Shown here: positions 1 to 8,911 of the stretch, piece after piece
Numbering within the stretch: the stretch's first letter is position 1
Layout: every line of letters starts with the position of its first letter
Assembly: GCA_964399535.1 (NCBI GenBank)
Contig: CAYNRE010000071.1
Span: 310,001 to 374,000 of the forward strand
DNA: 64,000 bases
Source: CAYNRE01 sp964399535
Lineage (GTDB): Bacteria > Planctomycetota > Planctomycetia > Pirellulales > CAYNRE01
Direction of reading: 5' to 3'
Notes under the pieces: model-generated
Told to the model about the DNA's origin: nothing
Database searches by the model: none
The model's input: the letters and a program-made list of their open reading frames with translations, nothing else
Made by a program: the position numbers and the translations under genes

Positions 1-30
1 CACAGCCGGACCATTGCGGGAACTGCGCAC

Positions 31-2169
31 ATGCCTTGGAAACCGTTTGCCACACAGGGCGAATGCGATCTGGCGGTGCAGCTGGTCGAGCAGTATCAGG
101 CGAGCTTGCGTGGTAATCAGCAGTTCAGTCTGGAGGAAGTCGTTGCCCGCTGGACCAACGGCGACACGGTCATAGCACTCTGCCTCGAACTGCTTTTGGC
201 CGAGGCCGAGGTTGCGGGGTGGGACGTAGGCTGGCTGAAATGGAAATTCGAGCGCGTTCTTGCGGCCGATCCGGAGGGCGAACTAGGCCGGCGGTTCTTG
301 CAAGGGGTCGTTGACGGTCGCTGCAGTGACCGCAAGTCGGCGTCCTGGGATGACTTTGGTCCGCTGGCCGCGCAGGTGCAGTTGACGCACCTGCGATTTG
401 AGAATGAACCCTACGGCATCGGTGAGACGCTTGCCGAGAAATATTCGCTGGTCGAGAGAGTGGGCGTTGGTTCGTTCGGCGTTGTGTTCCGTGGCCGCAC
501 CAGCGATGGCATAGGTGATGTCGCGGTAAAAATACCTCGGCCCGATCGCACGGGCAGTCTGGCAACAAGCGCCCGCCTCATCGAACGTGAGGCCGAGGCG
601 CTTCGCGTGCTTGCCGGCCCAGGCGTGCCGCACTTCGTCGAGCTTCTGCCACTGGCGGGTGAAAAGCGGGCGCTAGTGATGGAGTTTGTGGCGGGTGAAA
701 CGCTGCAAGCCATTATCGAGCATAGTTCGATTGCGCCACAGTGGGCCGCGTCATGGGTCGCCGGGCTGTGTCGAGTTGTGGCGCGTGCTCATCAGGCGCG
801 GTGGCTGCATCGGGACATCAAACCGGAGAACGTGATGGTGACCGAACAAGGGCGTGCGGTGCTGTTGGACTTCGGATTGGCCCTGGATGACGAGGCTCGG
901 TACGCAGCAACCACGCGGCCCGCAATGTCCCGCCCCTATGCTCCGCCTGAAACCCTCACCAGCGGACCCGCGAAGTTGGACGGGCGTTCGGACGTGTGGG
1001 CACTGGGCGCGCTTTTGTATGAGGTATTGAGCGGCAAGCCCTATCGAGACATCCAGTCGGGGGCCGAGGCCTTGATGGCCAGCATGGCCCCGATGTCGGC
1101 CGAGCCGTTCATTGCGCTGGCGTCCACCGTGCCACAGCCGATCCGGCTGGCTTGCATTCGCAGCCTAGCGCCCGACCCGAACAAACGGTTTCCCACGGCG
1201 AGCGCCTTTGCCGACGCCTTAGAAGCTGCAATATCGAGCCCAGACGACGCGGTCGATGCGGCGACAGGCGGCCATCCCAACGTCGCCCTGGTTGCCTGGC
1301 GCTTGGGCATCAAGTTGGGAGAGGCCCAATTGTGCTACAACCGCTATCGAGAAAAGACCCATGCCATCGCCAATCTGAGCGGAACGATTGCGGAGACGGA
1401 ATCCAAGAAACGCGAACTGGCTCGCCAAGCGGTGCTCGAAGACGGCACGCAATTCGCCGCAATCATAGCCGACTGCCGCCAACTTGCCGCTCAGTTGGGC
1501 ATCGAACGGCCCGTTGCAACGCTCATCGCCAGCATGCGGACGGCCGTTCCACGGAGTCGTTTCGCGTGCGAGACAGCGCTAGGCGGCATCGAGAAACGCT
1601 GGCGGCGATTCGTCGCGCGTTGGCGTCGTCCGTCCGAAGGCGATCAGAGTCCGTTCGGCAAGTACGAAGCGGACGTCGAAAATGCCATTGACCAACTCGG
1701 ACTCGATACATCCATGGCGGCCATTGCGCGAGGGTTCCGGAATGCCGACGGTCGCCCGGTTACCCTCAAGCTCGGCTGGCTGGCCCGCTTCGGACGCGGC
1801 TTGGACCAGATCGGAAATTTTGTGACAGGTCGCAACTCTCGACCGCCGATCGGCTTTGGAGAGCAAGAGCGACTGGTAGCCGAATCGGTCGAACGTTTGC
1901 TGCAAGAGACGTACGTCTTGCTCGAAGCGATCGGGCCGCTCCATGCAGCCCGCTATCGATTGGCGATCAATGTGGCCATCGCGGCCCACCTGGGTGAGGT
2001 GAACGAAGAGTTGGAAGGGATCGCCCGGGCGGCCGAATTGCCCGCCCGTTGTTACGAGCGGCTGTTTGCGGCGATCCGTGAGTGCCCGCAAAGCCAGACT
2101 GTCGAACTGGAAAGTGCTCGCACCAATCACGAGGTCGAGCGATTCTTAACGCCAGATGTCGATCGGTGA
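31..2169 (+). CDS. Serine/threonine protein kinase with long uncharacterised C-terminus
   Basis: Eukaryotic-like Ser/Thr kinase that should phosphorylate proteins in the cytoplasm. A Gly-rich loop (G-V-G-S-F-G) lies near residues 144-150, the ATP-binding Lys in VAVKIP near 167, the catalytic loop HRDIKPEN near 260-267 and DFGLA near 280, so the core looks active. The first ~135 residues and everything after ~400 match nothing I recognise. No membrane segment is evident, unlike many PknB-type kinases. The reading frame is open to the window edge, so the true start may lie upstream. It is followed by a convergent small gene, so it is not in an operon with the partition genes. Confidence 0.9.
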   Translation: MPWKPFATQGECDLAVQLVEQYQASLRGNQQFSLEEVVARWTNGDTVIALCLELLLAEAEVAGWDVGWLKWKFERVLAADPEGELGRRFLQGVVDGRCSDRKSASWDDFGPLAAQVQLTHLRFENEPYGIGETLAEKYSLVERVGVGSFGVVFRGRTSDGIGDVAVKIPRPDRTGSLATSARLIEREAEALRVLAGPGVPHFVELLPLAGEKRALVMEFVAGETLQAIIEHSSIAPQWAASWVAGLCRVVARAHQARWLHRDIKPENVMVTEQGRAVLLDFGLALDDEARYAATTRPAMSRPYAPPETLTSGPAKLDGRSDVWALGALLYEVLSGKPYRDIQSGAEALMASMAPMSAEPFIALASTVPQPIRLACIRSLAPDPNKRFPTASAFADALEAAISSPDDAVDAATGGHPNVALVAWRLGIKLGEAQLCYNRYREKTHAIANLSGTIAETESKKRELARQAVLEDGTQFAAIIADCRQLAAQLGIERPVATLIASMRTAVPRSRFACETALGGIEKRWRRFVARWRRPSEGDQSPFGKYEADVENAIDQLGLDTSMAAIARGFRNADGRPVTLKLGWLARFGRGLDQIGNFVTGRNSRPPIGFGEQERLVAESVERLLQETYVLLEAIGPLHAARYRLAINVAIAAHLGEVNEELEGIARAAELPARCYERLFAAIRECPQSQTVELESARTNHEVERFLTPDVDR

Positions 2170-2241
2170 GAAGTCGTGACCGAGAAAAGACGGCGCAGAT
2201 TTAACGGCTCTGCGCCCTGCCGCTCGTCGGACTTTCAGGCA

Positions 2242-2589
2242 TCAGACGCGCTGAATAAAGCCGACCAAATCCTTTGCAAGATCCTCATTCCGCTGGCGGT
2301 GTTGCAGCCATCGGTCGAATATGCCTTGCGGCAATTCGACTTCCATGAGCGGCACGCTTTCCTTGCGGCCTGCCACCGAGACCTGGGAAGGAACGTAGTA
2401 ATCCATGACTACGTCTTGCCAGGAGCGGTCCTCGTGCTCGTACCAGGCCACCAAGCCATTGGTGGTCCAGAGGCTCACCGGATTGCCATCCGCTACATCC
2501 ACGAGCAAGTGGTAGCGGTTGAAAAACTTTCCGTCGAGCGCATCCAGGACCGAGTCCGCCACAGGCAACCGAAACAACACGGCTCGCAT
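2242..2589 (-). CDS. Conserved-looking small hypothetical protein
   Basis: 115-aa protein of unknown function with balanced composition, Trp-rich in the middle (SLWTTNGLVAWYEHEDRSW). It has no signal peptide or membrane segment. I chose the second ATG (2589) because GGAGGT sits about 8 nt upstream of it, whereas that same GGAGGT lies inside the coding sequence if the first ATG (2604) is used. It is convergent with the kinase and upstream of nothing obvious. I cannot assign a family. Confidence 0.6.
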   Translation of the reverse strand: MRAVLFRLPVADSVLDALDGKFFNRYHLLVDVADGNPVSLWTTNGLVAWYEHEDRSWQDVVMDYYVPSQVSVAGRKESVPLMEVELPQGIFDRWLQHRQRNEDLAKDLVGFIQRV

Positions 2590-2796
2590 GATCCCAACCT
2601 CCATTCAAAGACCCTGATCAGGGCGGCGAAGTGCCGACCTCATGCGGGTCAAGAAGGAGGGTCATAGGGCGTCCATTCAAACCGTGCCCAACACAGTGTC
2701 TCACAAGTCCAGTTGCTAAGCGAACCAGCCCTGCCGGCGATCGCCATGCCCTTGATTCTGGGGATGATGGCCTTCAAGGGCCGGTACGGTTTTGAC

Positions 2797-3249
2797 CTAG
2801 CCGAGATATCCGCTCTGGCGAAGCCATTCGCTCAGCGCCGCTTCGACGATCTCCTGCTGCGTATCGGGCGATTGCCGGCGGAGTTTTTGTTCCAGGTGGG
2901 CACGGCGGAGGGCGTCGGCGATGTGGGGGTGAATGCGAACCGTGACGCCGACGCGGAAATGATCGAGGTTCGGCGCGGGTGTGTTGCTGAGACTGACCTG
3001 TGGCGATGCCGTGCGGCGTGGCTTGCGCGGCGAAGCTGTGCCACGACGTTCTTCAGCGGCCCGCTCCATCATCGAGACGGCCTCCGCGGATGAATCTTCG
3101 GCTTCGACCTCGGCCTGTGGGACGGCCGTGGGCGATGGCGTCGCCCGCACGGGCACGGCTCGCTGCTTCACCACCGGCGTATTCTGAATGAACGCCAACT
3201 TCTCGGGCGTTAGTTCCATGGCGTTACTGAGCGACCTTCTTTCTGCCAT
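2797..3249 (-). CDS. Ribbon-helix-helix partition accessory protein (ParB-like partner of ParA)
   Basis: 150-aa protein with a disordered, Pro/Ala/Glu-rich N-terminal two-thirds and a compact C-terminal domain (about residues 95-150: VGVTVRIHPHIADALRRA, then EIVEAALSEWLR). The pattern fits a beta strand followed by two helices, as in ribbon-helix-helix DNA-binding proteins. The ATG at 3249 has GGAGGG about 8 nt upstream and overlaps the end of parA by 26 nt, so the two are translationally linked. Known plasmid systems pair a ParA ATPase with an RHH centromere-binding protein; that role is inferred here. The GACTTGC repeats upstream of parA are candidate binding sites. Confidence 0.7.
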   Translation of the reverse strand: MAERRSLSNAMELTPEKLAFIQNTPVVKQRAVPVRATPSPTAVPQAEVEAEDSSAEAVSMMERAAEERRGTASPRKPRRTASPQVSLSNTPAPNLDHFRVGVTVRIHPHIADALRRAHLEQKLRRQSPDTQQEIVEAALSEWLRQSGYLG

Positions 3250-3931
3250 CGTCTGTTCCCTCCTGCACAAGTTCACTGCCTGACGCTTGATCCAAGAACG
3301 CGAGCTTATCGGTCAATAGCTCGACGAAGAGTTGCGTCATCTCTTGCGCCGCTGCTTGACCGCGCGAACCCATCCGCGTGACGACGGTCCCCTGCTGGGC
3401 CGCGTCGCGATAGATTTGCAGGTCGCGGATCACCGACGTCCCGACCGCAAGTCCCAGGCTCGGAGCCGCTTTGCGAAGCTCGCGGCTGATCGTGTCGCGG
3501 GTCCGCATCCGGTTCAAAACCAAGCGCCCTTCGGGTCGCCCCTGGTTGATGGTGAGGGCATATTTCAAAACGCGAGTCGCCTCGGCCACACTCCGCAGGT
3601 CGAGGATCGAAGGCGAAATTGGGAAGACGGCAAGGTCTGCCAGAAGCAACAAGGTGCGAGAAATGTCGGCCAGCCCGGCCGGACCATCCCCCACCACGAA
3701 ATCGTGGCTCTGGCGCAAACCTTGGGCCTCTGAGGCCAGGATTTCGGGGGTGTCGATGACCGCGATCGTGACCCCAGGCTCGCATTCAGCCATCCACTGC
3801 GAACTGGAACGCTGTTTGTCGCAGTCGATGAGCGCCACCTTCGCGCCCCGATCGAAGAGCCAGGTTGCCAGGTGGACGGCGAGGGTCGATTTGCCGACCC
3901 CGCCCTTCTCGTTCACGAGCGCAATGAACAT
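3224..3931 (-). CDS. parA: ParA-family partition ATPase
   Basis: 235-aa deviant Walker-A ATPase: KGGVGKST at residues 9-16 with the signature first Lys, the Walker A' region LIDCDKQRSS near 35-44, and VVGDGPAG as Walker B. It has no N-terminal DNA-binding extension, so it is a small type Ib-like ParA. Such proteins move plasmid copies over the nucleoid with a centromere-binding partner, here the overlapping RHH gene. Transcribed away from the iteron origin at 4.0-4.5 kb, it completes a typical plasmid backbone with the initiator gene. Confidence 0.93.
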   Translation of the reverse strand: MFIALVNEKGGVGKSTLAVHLATWLFDRGAKVALIDCDKQRSSSQWMAECEPGVTIAVIDTPEILASEAQGLRQSHDFVVGDGPAGLADISRTLLLLADLAVFPISPSILDLRSVAEATRVLKYALTINQGRPEGRLVLNRMRTRDTISRELRKAAPSLGLAVGTSVIRDLQIYRDAAQQGTVVTRMGSRGQAAAQEMTQLFVELLTDKLAFLDQASGSELVQEGTDDGRKKVAQ

Positions 3932-3955
3932 GATTTGGACCGTAGCTCGAAAGCC

Positions 3956-4062
3956 GACTTGCTGACAAGCAGGTTTTTTTGCTGAGAAGCTGGCGGCCTT
4001 GCCGACTTGCCACCGGGATTCGAGGCAGACTTGCCACGATTCCAGTCAGCTTGCTGACTTGC
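3956..4062. promoter_or_regulatory. GACTTGC repeat cluster upstream of parA (candidate operator/centromere)
   Basis: The heptamer GACTTGC occurs at 3956-3962, 4004-4010, 4028-4034 and 4056-4062, within a region rich in CTTGC/GCTGG words just upstream of parA. RHH-type partition proteins bind short repeats in front of their own operon, so this is a plausible operator or parS-like site. This is inference from position and repetition; spacing is irregular and one copy overlaps the outlying iteron. Confidence 0.4.
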
Positions 4063-4388
4063 TGGCAGGCAACGCAGCCATTCAGCCAGGTTGCCCGATG
4101 GCAAGCCAGCGATTGGTGCTTGCCAGAGCATGGCCGCGCGCGATACGGTCGCGTAGGTTCAAGTCGGTTGAAGTTGAAGTCGTCGGGGACGCTCGCTGCA
4201 CGGCAAGCAAGCTGTCCCCTGAGGCGCCAGACCGATACCGGGATTTGAGACAGGTTTTGCGGCGAGGAGTACCGGGAACCGAGACAGGAATACCGGGATT
4301 CGAGGCAGGTTTGTCACGGGACTTGAGACAGGAAACCACCGGGAACCGAGGCAGGAACGAGGTGGCGATTACCGGGCTTGGAGACAGG
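4012..4388 (+). repeat. Iteron array of the replication origin (7 copies)
   Basis: Seven direct repeats of consensus ACCGGGAnyyGAGRCAGG lie at 4012-4029, 4237-4254, 4271-4288, 4292-4309, 4316-4332 (one base short), 4338-4355 and 4371-4388. Start-to-start distances in the main block are 34, 21, 24, 22 and 33 bp, near two or three helical turns, which puts the copies on about the same face of the helix. Iterons like this bind a plasmid Rep protein and set copy number; the initiator gene starts 123 bp downstream. Confidence 0.85.
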
Positions 4389-4434
4389 TTTTCGTGTGGA
4401 ATCCGCTGCAATGATCGGGGGTTACGCGGCGGCA

Positions 4435-4500
4435 AGATCTGATCAATAAAGATCTACAAAGATCAACAACAGGACGGTGCTGCTGCTCTGAATTTTTTTG
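4435..4500. other. AT-rich GATC cluster, candidate DNA unwinding element
   Basis: Immediately after the iterons come four GATC sites in 30 bp (AGATCTGATCAATAAAGATC at 4435-4454, another at 4461) and then a T7 run at 4493-4499, in otherwise GC-rich DNA. The arrangement iterons, then AT-rich GATC repeats, then rep gene resembles known plasmid and oriC unwinding regions. Role inferred; no clear DnaA box was found. Confidence 0.45.
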
Positions 4501-4510
4501 CAGAGGGGAA

Positions 4511-5980
4511 TTGGCAAGAGGGGAAGCCAAGCGACAACTGGGCCAGGTGCTGCGATTTGAAGCGGCGCTAGGAGCCGATGAATTGAACGTGGCTGAGTTT
4601 CCGTTGGCGGCGATCACGCATCGGCTCGACTCCGACGTGCGTACGCTGACGTTCGAGGACAAAATCTTCGACGAAGGCAACCAACAGCCCGTGCATCGCA
4701 AGCTCGTGATCTCGGCCAGCGATCATTTTGGGCTGCCCACGCCGCGCGACAGCGACGTGCTCTTGGTGCTGCTCTACTTGACCAATTTGCGCAACGGTCT
4801 CACCGATCGCACGGTGCGGTTCAGCCGCTACGAACTGGTGAAACTCCTGGGGTGGGATCAGGGAGGGCGGTCTTATCGCCGGCTTGACGAGTCGCTCAAT
4901 CGTTGGGCGGGAGTGACGCTGTACTACAACCACGCCTGGTGGGACCGCTCGGGTCGCAAGTGGCGAAGCCGCACGTTTCACGTGATCGAGTCGGTCGAAC
5001 TTCGCGGTCGCGACGACCGTGATGACGACGCGCTCTCGGCCTGCACGTGGAACGAAGTGCTGTTCCAGAGCTTGGAGGCGAATAACCTCAAGCGTCTCGA
5101 CTTGGAACTCTACTTTCGCCTACAGAATCCTGCTGCCAGGCAAGCGTTTCGGTTCCTCGACAAGCGATTCTACTGCAAGAAACATTTGGAGTTCGACCTG
5201 CGGACGTTCGCCTGCGAGCACGTGGGTTTTGCCCGTTCGTATGACACGGCGCAGCTCAAACGACGCTTGCAATCGGCGCTCGACGAACTGGAGTCGGTCG
5301 GTTTTTTGGAGTCTCTACCGGCGGCGAAGCGGTACCTGAAGCGTGGACGAGGGGACTGGGTGATTTTTCTCAACCGGGCTCGGAAAGCAGAATCGTTGGC
5401 CGATCCTGAGGTCGACAAGACGCCCACACAGGTTGACTTGCTCGTTGAACGCGGCGTGAGTCGTGCCCGCGCCGGAGAACTGTGCCGGCAGTTTCCTGCC
5501 GAACGGATTGCCGAGAAGGTGCGGTACTTGGATTGGCTCGTGGCCAAACAAGATCGCCGTGTGGCCAAGAATCCGCCCGGCTTCTTGATCGAGGCGATTC
5601 GCCAGGATTATCCGCTGCCCCGGGAACTTGATGATCATTGTGGGCGACCGTCGCAACCGAGTCGTTCGACACGCCCACGCGCAATGCCGGTTGAGAGACT
5701 GCGTCAAGCTGAGTCCGTAGCAAACGATGCCGACTTCGATCAGTTCTGGGCGACACTGGATGAGTCGTCGCGCGGCGAGCATGAACGGCTCGCCATTGCC
5801 GCGGCCGAGTCATTTCACGCCACCACCTACCACCGTCTGCGTGCCGCCGGCGGCGCTCTCTTCGACTCGTTCCGCCGTGAACTAATCGCCAATCACCTTC
5901 GCCGCACGGGCGTTCTCCCCGCGTTGAATCCAAGCGACCGTCAGCGCGAAGCGGCCGGGGGGCCGAGCGAGAAGGTCTGA
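4511..5980 (+). CDS. Replication initiator protein A (plasmid RPA family)
   Basis: 489-aa protein matching the plasmid replication initiator RPA pattern: a central region with SRYELVKLLGWDQGGRSYRR (about residues 117-136) followed by FRLQNPAARQAFRFLDKRFY and repeated winged-helix-like segments, ending in a basic variable tail after ~380. It would bind the upstream iterons and open the origin. The start is TTG, the only initiation codon in this frame after the GATC cluster; AGAGGGG lies only 2 nt upstream, closer than usual, so initiation may be weak or start elsewhere. With iterons and ParA it identifies this DNA as a plasmid or integrated plasmid. Confidence 0.85.
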   Translation: MARGEAKRQLGQVLRFEAALGADELNVAEFPLAAITHRLDSDVRTLTFEDKIFDEGNQQPVHRKLVISASDHFGLPTPRDSDVLLVLLYLTNLRNGLTDRTVRFSRYELVKLLGWDQGGRSYRRLDESLNRWAGVTLYYNHAWWDRSGRKWRSRTFHVIESVELRGRDDRDDDALSACTWNEVLFQSLEANNLKRLDLELYFRLQNPAARQAFRFLDKRFYCKKHLEFDLRTFACEHVGFARSYDTAQLKRRLQSALDELESVGFLESLPAAKRYLKRGRGDWVIFLNRARKAESLADPEVDKTPTQVDLLVERGVSRARAGELCRQFPAERIAEKVRYLDWLVAKQDRRVAKNPPGFLIEAIRQDYPLPRELDDHCGRPSQPSRSTRPRAMPVERLRQAESVANDADFDQFWATLDESSRGEHERLAIAAAESFHATTYHRLRAAGGALFDSFRRELIANHLRRTGVLPALNPSDRQREAAGGPSEKV

Positions 5981-6142
5981 GGGGCAAGACGACCGAAATC
6001 AAATTGCCTTCGTCGGTCGTCGCAGCACCCGAGGCACACCCTGGGGCAGGTCGCAGCGAGGCCTGGGCCCCCGGGCGATTCGAGTAGTCACCCAGCACGA
6101 CAACGGATTGGCAATCCGCCTCCGCCGTGCAATGTTCGTCCC

Positions 6143-6511
6143 ATGAAGGGACAGCGGCAGTGCAAGATCATCGGCACATTCTTAGACCGCTGCGAGCGTA
6201 AGCTGCGCCGAGTCAAGGTGCTCGTGATCCAACTGGAGAAAATCGCGGCCGGAATTGTCAGCGGTGACAGAAACAATGTGAATCCGCGAGCCGTTCGCCG
6301 GATGAGGCGGCTGGACCAATTTGTCCACGAACTGTCTACGGAAGTGGCGATCCTGCTCAACGGCCTCGACGTGCATGACAATCTTATGACGCGCAGAGAG
6401 TTGCGTCGGTTCCAAGCACTCACGGAACTCGACAACGACCACATGAAGCAGTGGAAAGACGTAGGCGAAGTCTTGGGAGCGTTCTGCGGCGGTGGACACC
6501 AACCACAGTAG
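6143..6511 (+). CDS. Hypothetical helical protein
   Basis: 122-aa, Arg/Lys-rich and predicted mostly helical (for example KVLVIQLEKIAAGIV and RRMRRLDQFVHEL). No recognised domain, no signal peptide. No good ribosome-binding site precedes the ATG. The opposite strand also has a long open frame here, but its composition is less protein-like. Function unknown; it could belong with the following DUF2726 gene. Confidence 0.45.
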   Translation: MKGQRQCKIIGTFLDRCERKLRRVKVLVIQLEKIAAGIVSGDRNNVNPRAVRRMRRLDQFVHELSTEVAILLNGLDVHDNLMTRRELRRFQALTELDNDHMKQWKDVGEVLGAFCGGGHQPQ

Positions 6512-6571
6512 GGCAAGCGCAGATTCCTTCGCCTGTGATACGTCCAGCGTGCGCACCCGCATAACCCAAGT

Positions 6572-7045
6572 ATGCGACGCAGGAGAATTCGTGCCCCTGG
6601 CCCAAGAACATCTACCCAACTGAGGAGAGCATCACTGCCCTACCGCCGGCGTGGTCCGCTCCTCAGCCAAGGCGAAGCCGCGTTCTACCGGGTTCTGCGA
6701 ATGGCCGTCGGCCGCAATTATCACGTGGCCTTCAAGGCCCGCCTTGCCGACCTGATCACCTGCTCCCAGTCCGCCTGGGACGAAGGCTTTGGCCACATGA
6801 TTGCCCGGCATCACGTGGATTTTGTGCTGTGCGATTACCGCACGACTGAGGTCATCGCCGCAATCGAACTTGACGACAAGTCGCACGCGCAGCCAAGTCG
6901 GCGGCGGCGCGATGCGTTTCTCGACCAAGCATTGTATACTGCGGGAATTCCGCTGGTGCGGATTCGTGCTGCTGCCTGGTACAATGCTCGCGAAGTTGCT
7001 TCGGCGATGGCAGCCGCGCTTCAATTGGCAGACGGCGCCAGATAG
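6572..7045 (+). CDS. DUF2726 domain protein
   Basis: 157-aa protein whose residues ~28-150 fit DUF2726: LLSQGEAAFYRVL, then RLADLI, HVDFVLCD, AAIELDDKSH, RRRDAFLDQAL and AGIPLVRI. The E..D(F)V..ELD pattern resembles PD-(D/E)XK nuclease-type cores, and DUF2726 is often found alone or fused to nucleic-acid enzymes; its function is not established. Usual membrane-anchored versions have an N-terminal TM helix; this one has an Arg-rich N-terminus instead. It ends 28 bp before the transferase cassette and may be co-transcribed with it. Confidence 0.75.
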   Translation: MRRRRIRAPGPRTSTQLRRASLPYRRRGPLLSQGEAAFYRVLRMAVGRNYHVAFKARLADLITCSQSAWDEGFGHMIARHHVDFVLCDYRTTEVIAAIELDDKSHAQPSRRRRDAFLDQALYTAGIPLVRIRAAAWYNAREVASAMAAALQLADGAR

Positions 7046-7073
7046 CGAGACAAGGTCTGGGAGCGTGCGGAGA

Positions 7074-8111
7074 ATGTCCGATGCAATTGCTGGCGCACGA
7101 CTTGATTTGGATTTCAATCCTCGCGCCCTCGTACAACCTTGGCCTATCCGATCAGCCGTCGAACCACTCGATGCGCAATTGGACGCAATCTATGTGCCAT
7201 GCAGGGGCCGGCCTGCCCATGTAACACGGCTATTGTCAGAACTCTTCGACTTAAATACCCGTGTCTACCTGTTGCCGACAGAGGAAGGAGATCTTCCGCC
7301 CGATCTGGAGGGGGACATACCAAGAGTCGAGCGACTCGCAATGTCAGATTCGGACTTTCTCGGTCTTGTTCGCAGTCTGCGCTGCTACAACAATCCACGC
7401 TTCGTGATTTCAAGTGCCCACTGGGATTTGCCGCTGAAGCGCAATTTTGCCTTGTGGCACGCGCGGCGCGAAGGTTTTGGACGTATCCTACTGCTCGACG
7501 ATGACATACGTGGTCTGACTGCCTCGATGCTGCGCGCTGGCGCGTCGGCGCTTGACCGGTGGCACTTAGCCGGGCCGTTTGTCGACGAGTTTCCAGACAC
7601 TTCAGTGATTGGTCATGTGGAACTGGCATTGGGCGAGTCCGTTATCACATTCCTTAGCGGAAGCTGCGTCTTCCTTCGTGCGGACGTTACGCTGGGGTTC
7701 TTTCCGCCAGTCTACAACGAGGATTGGATTTTTATGGCTCCTGAGATAGCAACTAACCGAGTCGCATCGCTCGGAAGGATTTCCCAAGAGCAATATGACC
7801 CCTTCGCGGTGCAGTCCATGGCGGCCTTTCAGGAACTGGGTGAGATTATTGGCGACGGTTTATTCACCATGCTCGCCGCAAATCTGTATAACTCGCGTCA
7901 CGACACGGCGTGTTGGAACTCGTTCTTGTCAGTTCGGCGAGCTTGGTTGCGCCTCCTTGCCATGCGTGCAGAAGACGCCAGACATCGCAGGGCAGTGGAC
8001 GATGCTCGTGCTGTGTGCGATGGCATCACCGCGAAGGACTGCGCTGGATTTGTTGGCGACTGGGAGTATGATCGTGTTGCATGGAATCGAGCACTTCGGG
8101 AGTTGCCGTAA
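7074..8111 (+). CDS. GT-A fold glycosyl/nucleotidyl transferase-like protein
   Basis: 345-aa protein. The segment PLKRNFALWHARREGFG-RILLLDDDI (about residues 120-146) has the RN..A...G..LLLDDD layout of GT-A glycosyltransferases, with DDD as metal-binding DXD motif; later LSGSCVFLRADV and YNEDWIF match the second acceptor-side motif with an E-D pair. The donor sugar is unknown. I chose ATG 7074 because a longer frame upstream overlaps the DUF2726 gene. Its stop overlaps the next start (TAATG), so it is translationally coupled to the hydrolase and probably acts with it on a glycan or small molecule. Confidence 0.7.
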   Translation: MSDAIAGARLDLDFNPRALVQPWPIRSAVEPLDAQLDAIYVPCRGRPAHVTRLLSELFDLNTRVYLLPTEEGDLPPDLEGDIPRVERLAMSDSDFLGLVRSLRCYNNPRFVISSAHWDLPLKRNFALWHARREGFGRILLLDDDIRGLTASMLRAGASALDRWHLAGPFVDEFPDTSVIGHVELALGESVITFLSGSCVFLRADVTLGFFPPVYNEDWIFMAPEIATNRVASLGRISQEQYDPFAVQSMAAFQELGEIIGDGLFTMLAANLYNSRHDTACWNSFLSVRRAWLRLLAMRAEDARHRRAVDDARAVCDGITAKDCAGFVGDWEYDRVAWNRALRELP

Positions 8112-8911
8112 TGACAAATCAGCGGATAGAAACGGTTGACGGTTTCCGTCTTGCTGTGTCTGTAAATGCTCACGATTGTGGAAACGTGGCGATCTGGATG
8201 CACGGCATATCCGTGAACAAGGACGAGTACCTTGGATTTTTTCGTGAGGGTGCAGAACGCCTCGCACGACAGGGAATCTCATCCGTCCGTTTTGATTTTC
8301 GAGGACATGGTGAAAGCAGTGGAACACCAGATGATTTTTGCGTTGTCGGGCAGAACATTGACGCTCGGGCAGTTTTTGACTTCACGGCGCAAGAATTCGG
8401 TCAATCCCGAATCCATCTAATTGGCGCGAGCTTTGGGGCACCACCCGCTCTGTTTGCAGCGGCGAGGTATGCCAACAGCGTCGCATCTGTATCCCTCATC
8501 GCACCAGTTCTCTCATATCGTCGAACATTCCTGGAACCCGAAACGGAATGGGCGAAAGAGGTCTTTGCGGAGGATCGGCTGCACAACTTGGACAAGACTG
8601 GCAGACTGTATTTTGATTCTGATTTCTACATAGGACATCGCCTTGTTGAAGAAATGAGACTCATTCGCCCTGATCTTGAACTGCGCGGTCTAAATCAGCG
8701 CATCTTAGTCATCCATGGCGATCGGGACTCGATGGTTCCGTATGATGCAACGGTTCAGGCCTGTCATGGACTGTCCAATGTTACTCTTATTACCTTGCAT
8801 GGGGCCGATCATGGCTTCATGGAGGCAGGCGACGATGAGGGCGTAACGCGTGCGTCGAGGGTCAACAAAGAGAGTATCTACAAGGCAATTGAGGAGCAGA
8901 TGCGATGCTGA
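8111..8911 (+). CDS. Alpha/beta hydrolase
   Basis: 266-aa serine hydrolase. Visible elements: HGISVNKDEY after strand 3, RFDFRGHGES, the nucleophile elbow GASFG, the acid in GDRDSMV and the catalytic His in GADHGF, in canonical order. It has no signal peptide, so it is cytoplasmic. An esterase or acyl-transfer role fits its place between a transferase (TAATG overlap) and a beta-helix acyltransferase (7-nt overlap). Substrate unknown. Confidence 0.88.
   Translation: MTNQRIETVDGFRLAVSVNAHDCGNVAIWMHGISVNKDEYLGFFREGAERLARQGISSVRFDFRGHGESSGTPDDFCVVGQNIDARAVFDFTAQEFGQSRIHLIGASFGAPPALFAAARYANSVASVSLIAPVLSYRRTFLEPETEWAKEVFAEDRLHNLDKTGRLYFDSDFYIGHRLVEEMRLIRPDLELRGLNQRILVIHGDRDSMVPYDATVQACHGLSNVTLITLHGADHGFMEAGDDEGVTRASRVNKESIYKAIEEQMRC

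Noticed and set aside
6182..6619. 145-aa minus-strand frame opposite the 6143 gene
   Set aside because: Less protein-like composition and overlaps the DUF2726 start; the plus-strand frame is the better choice.
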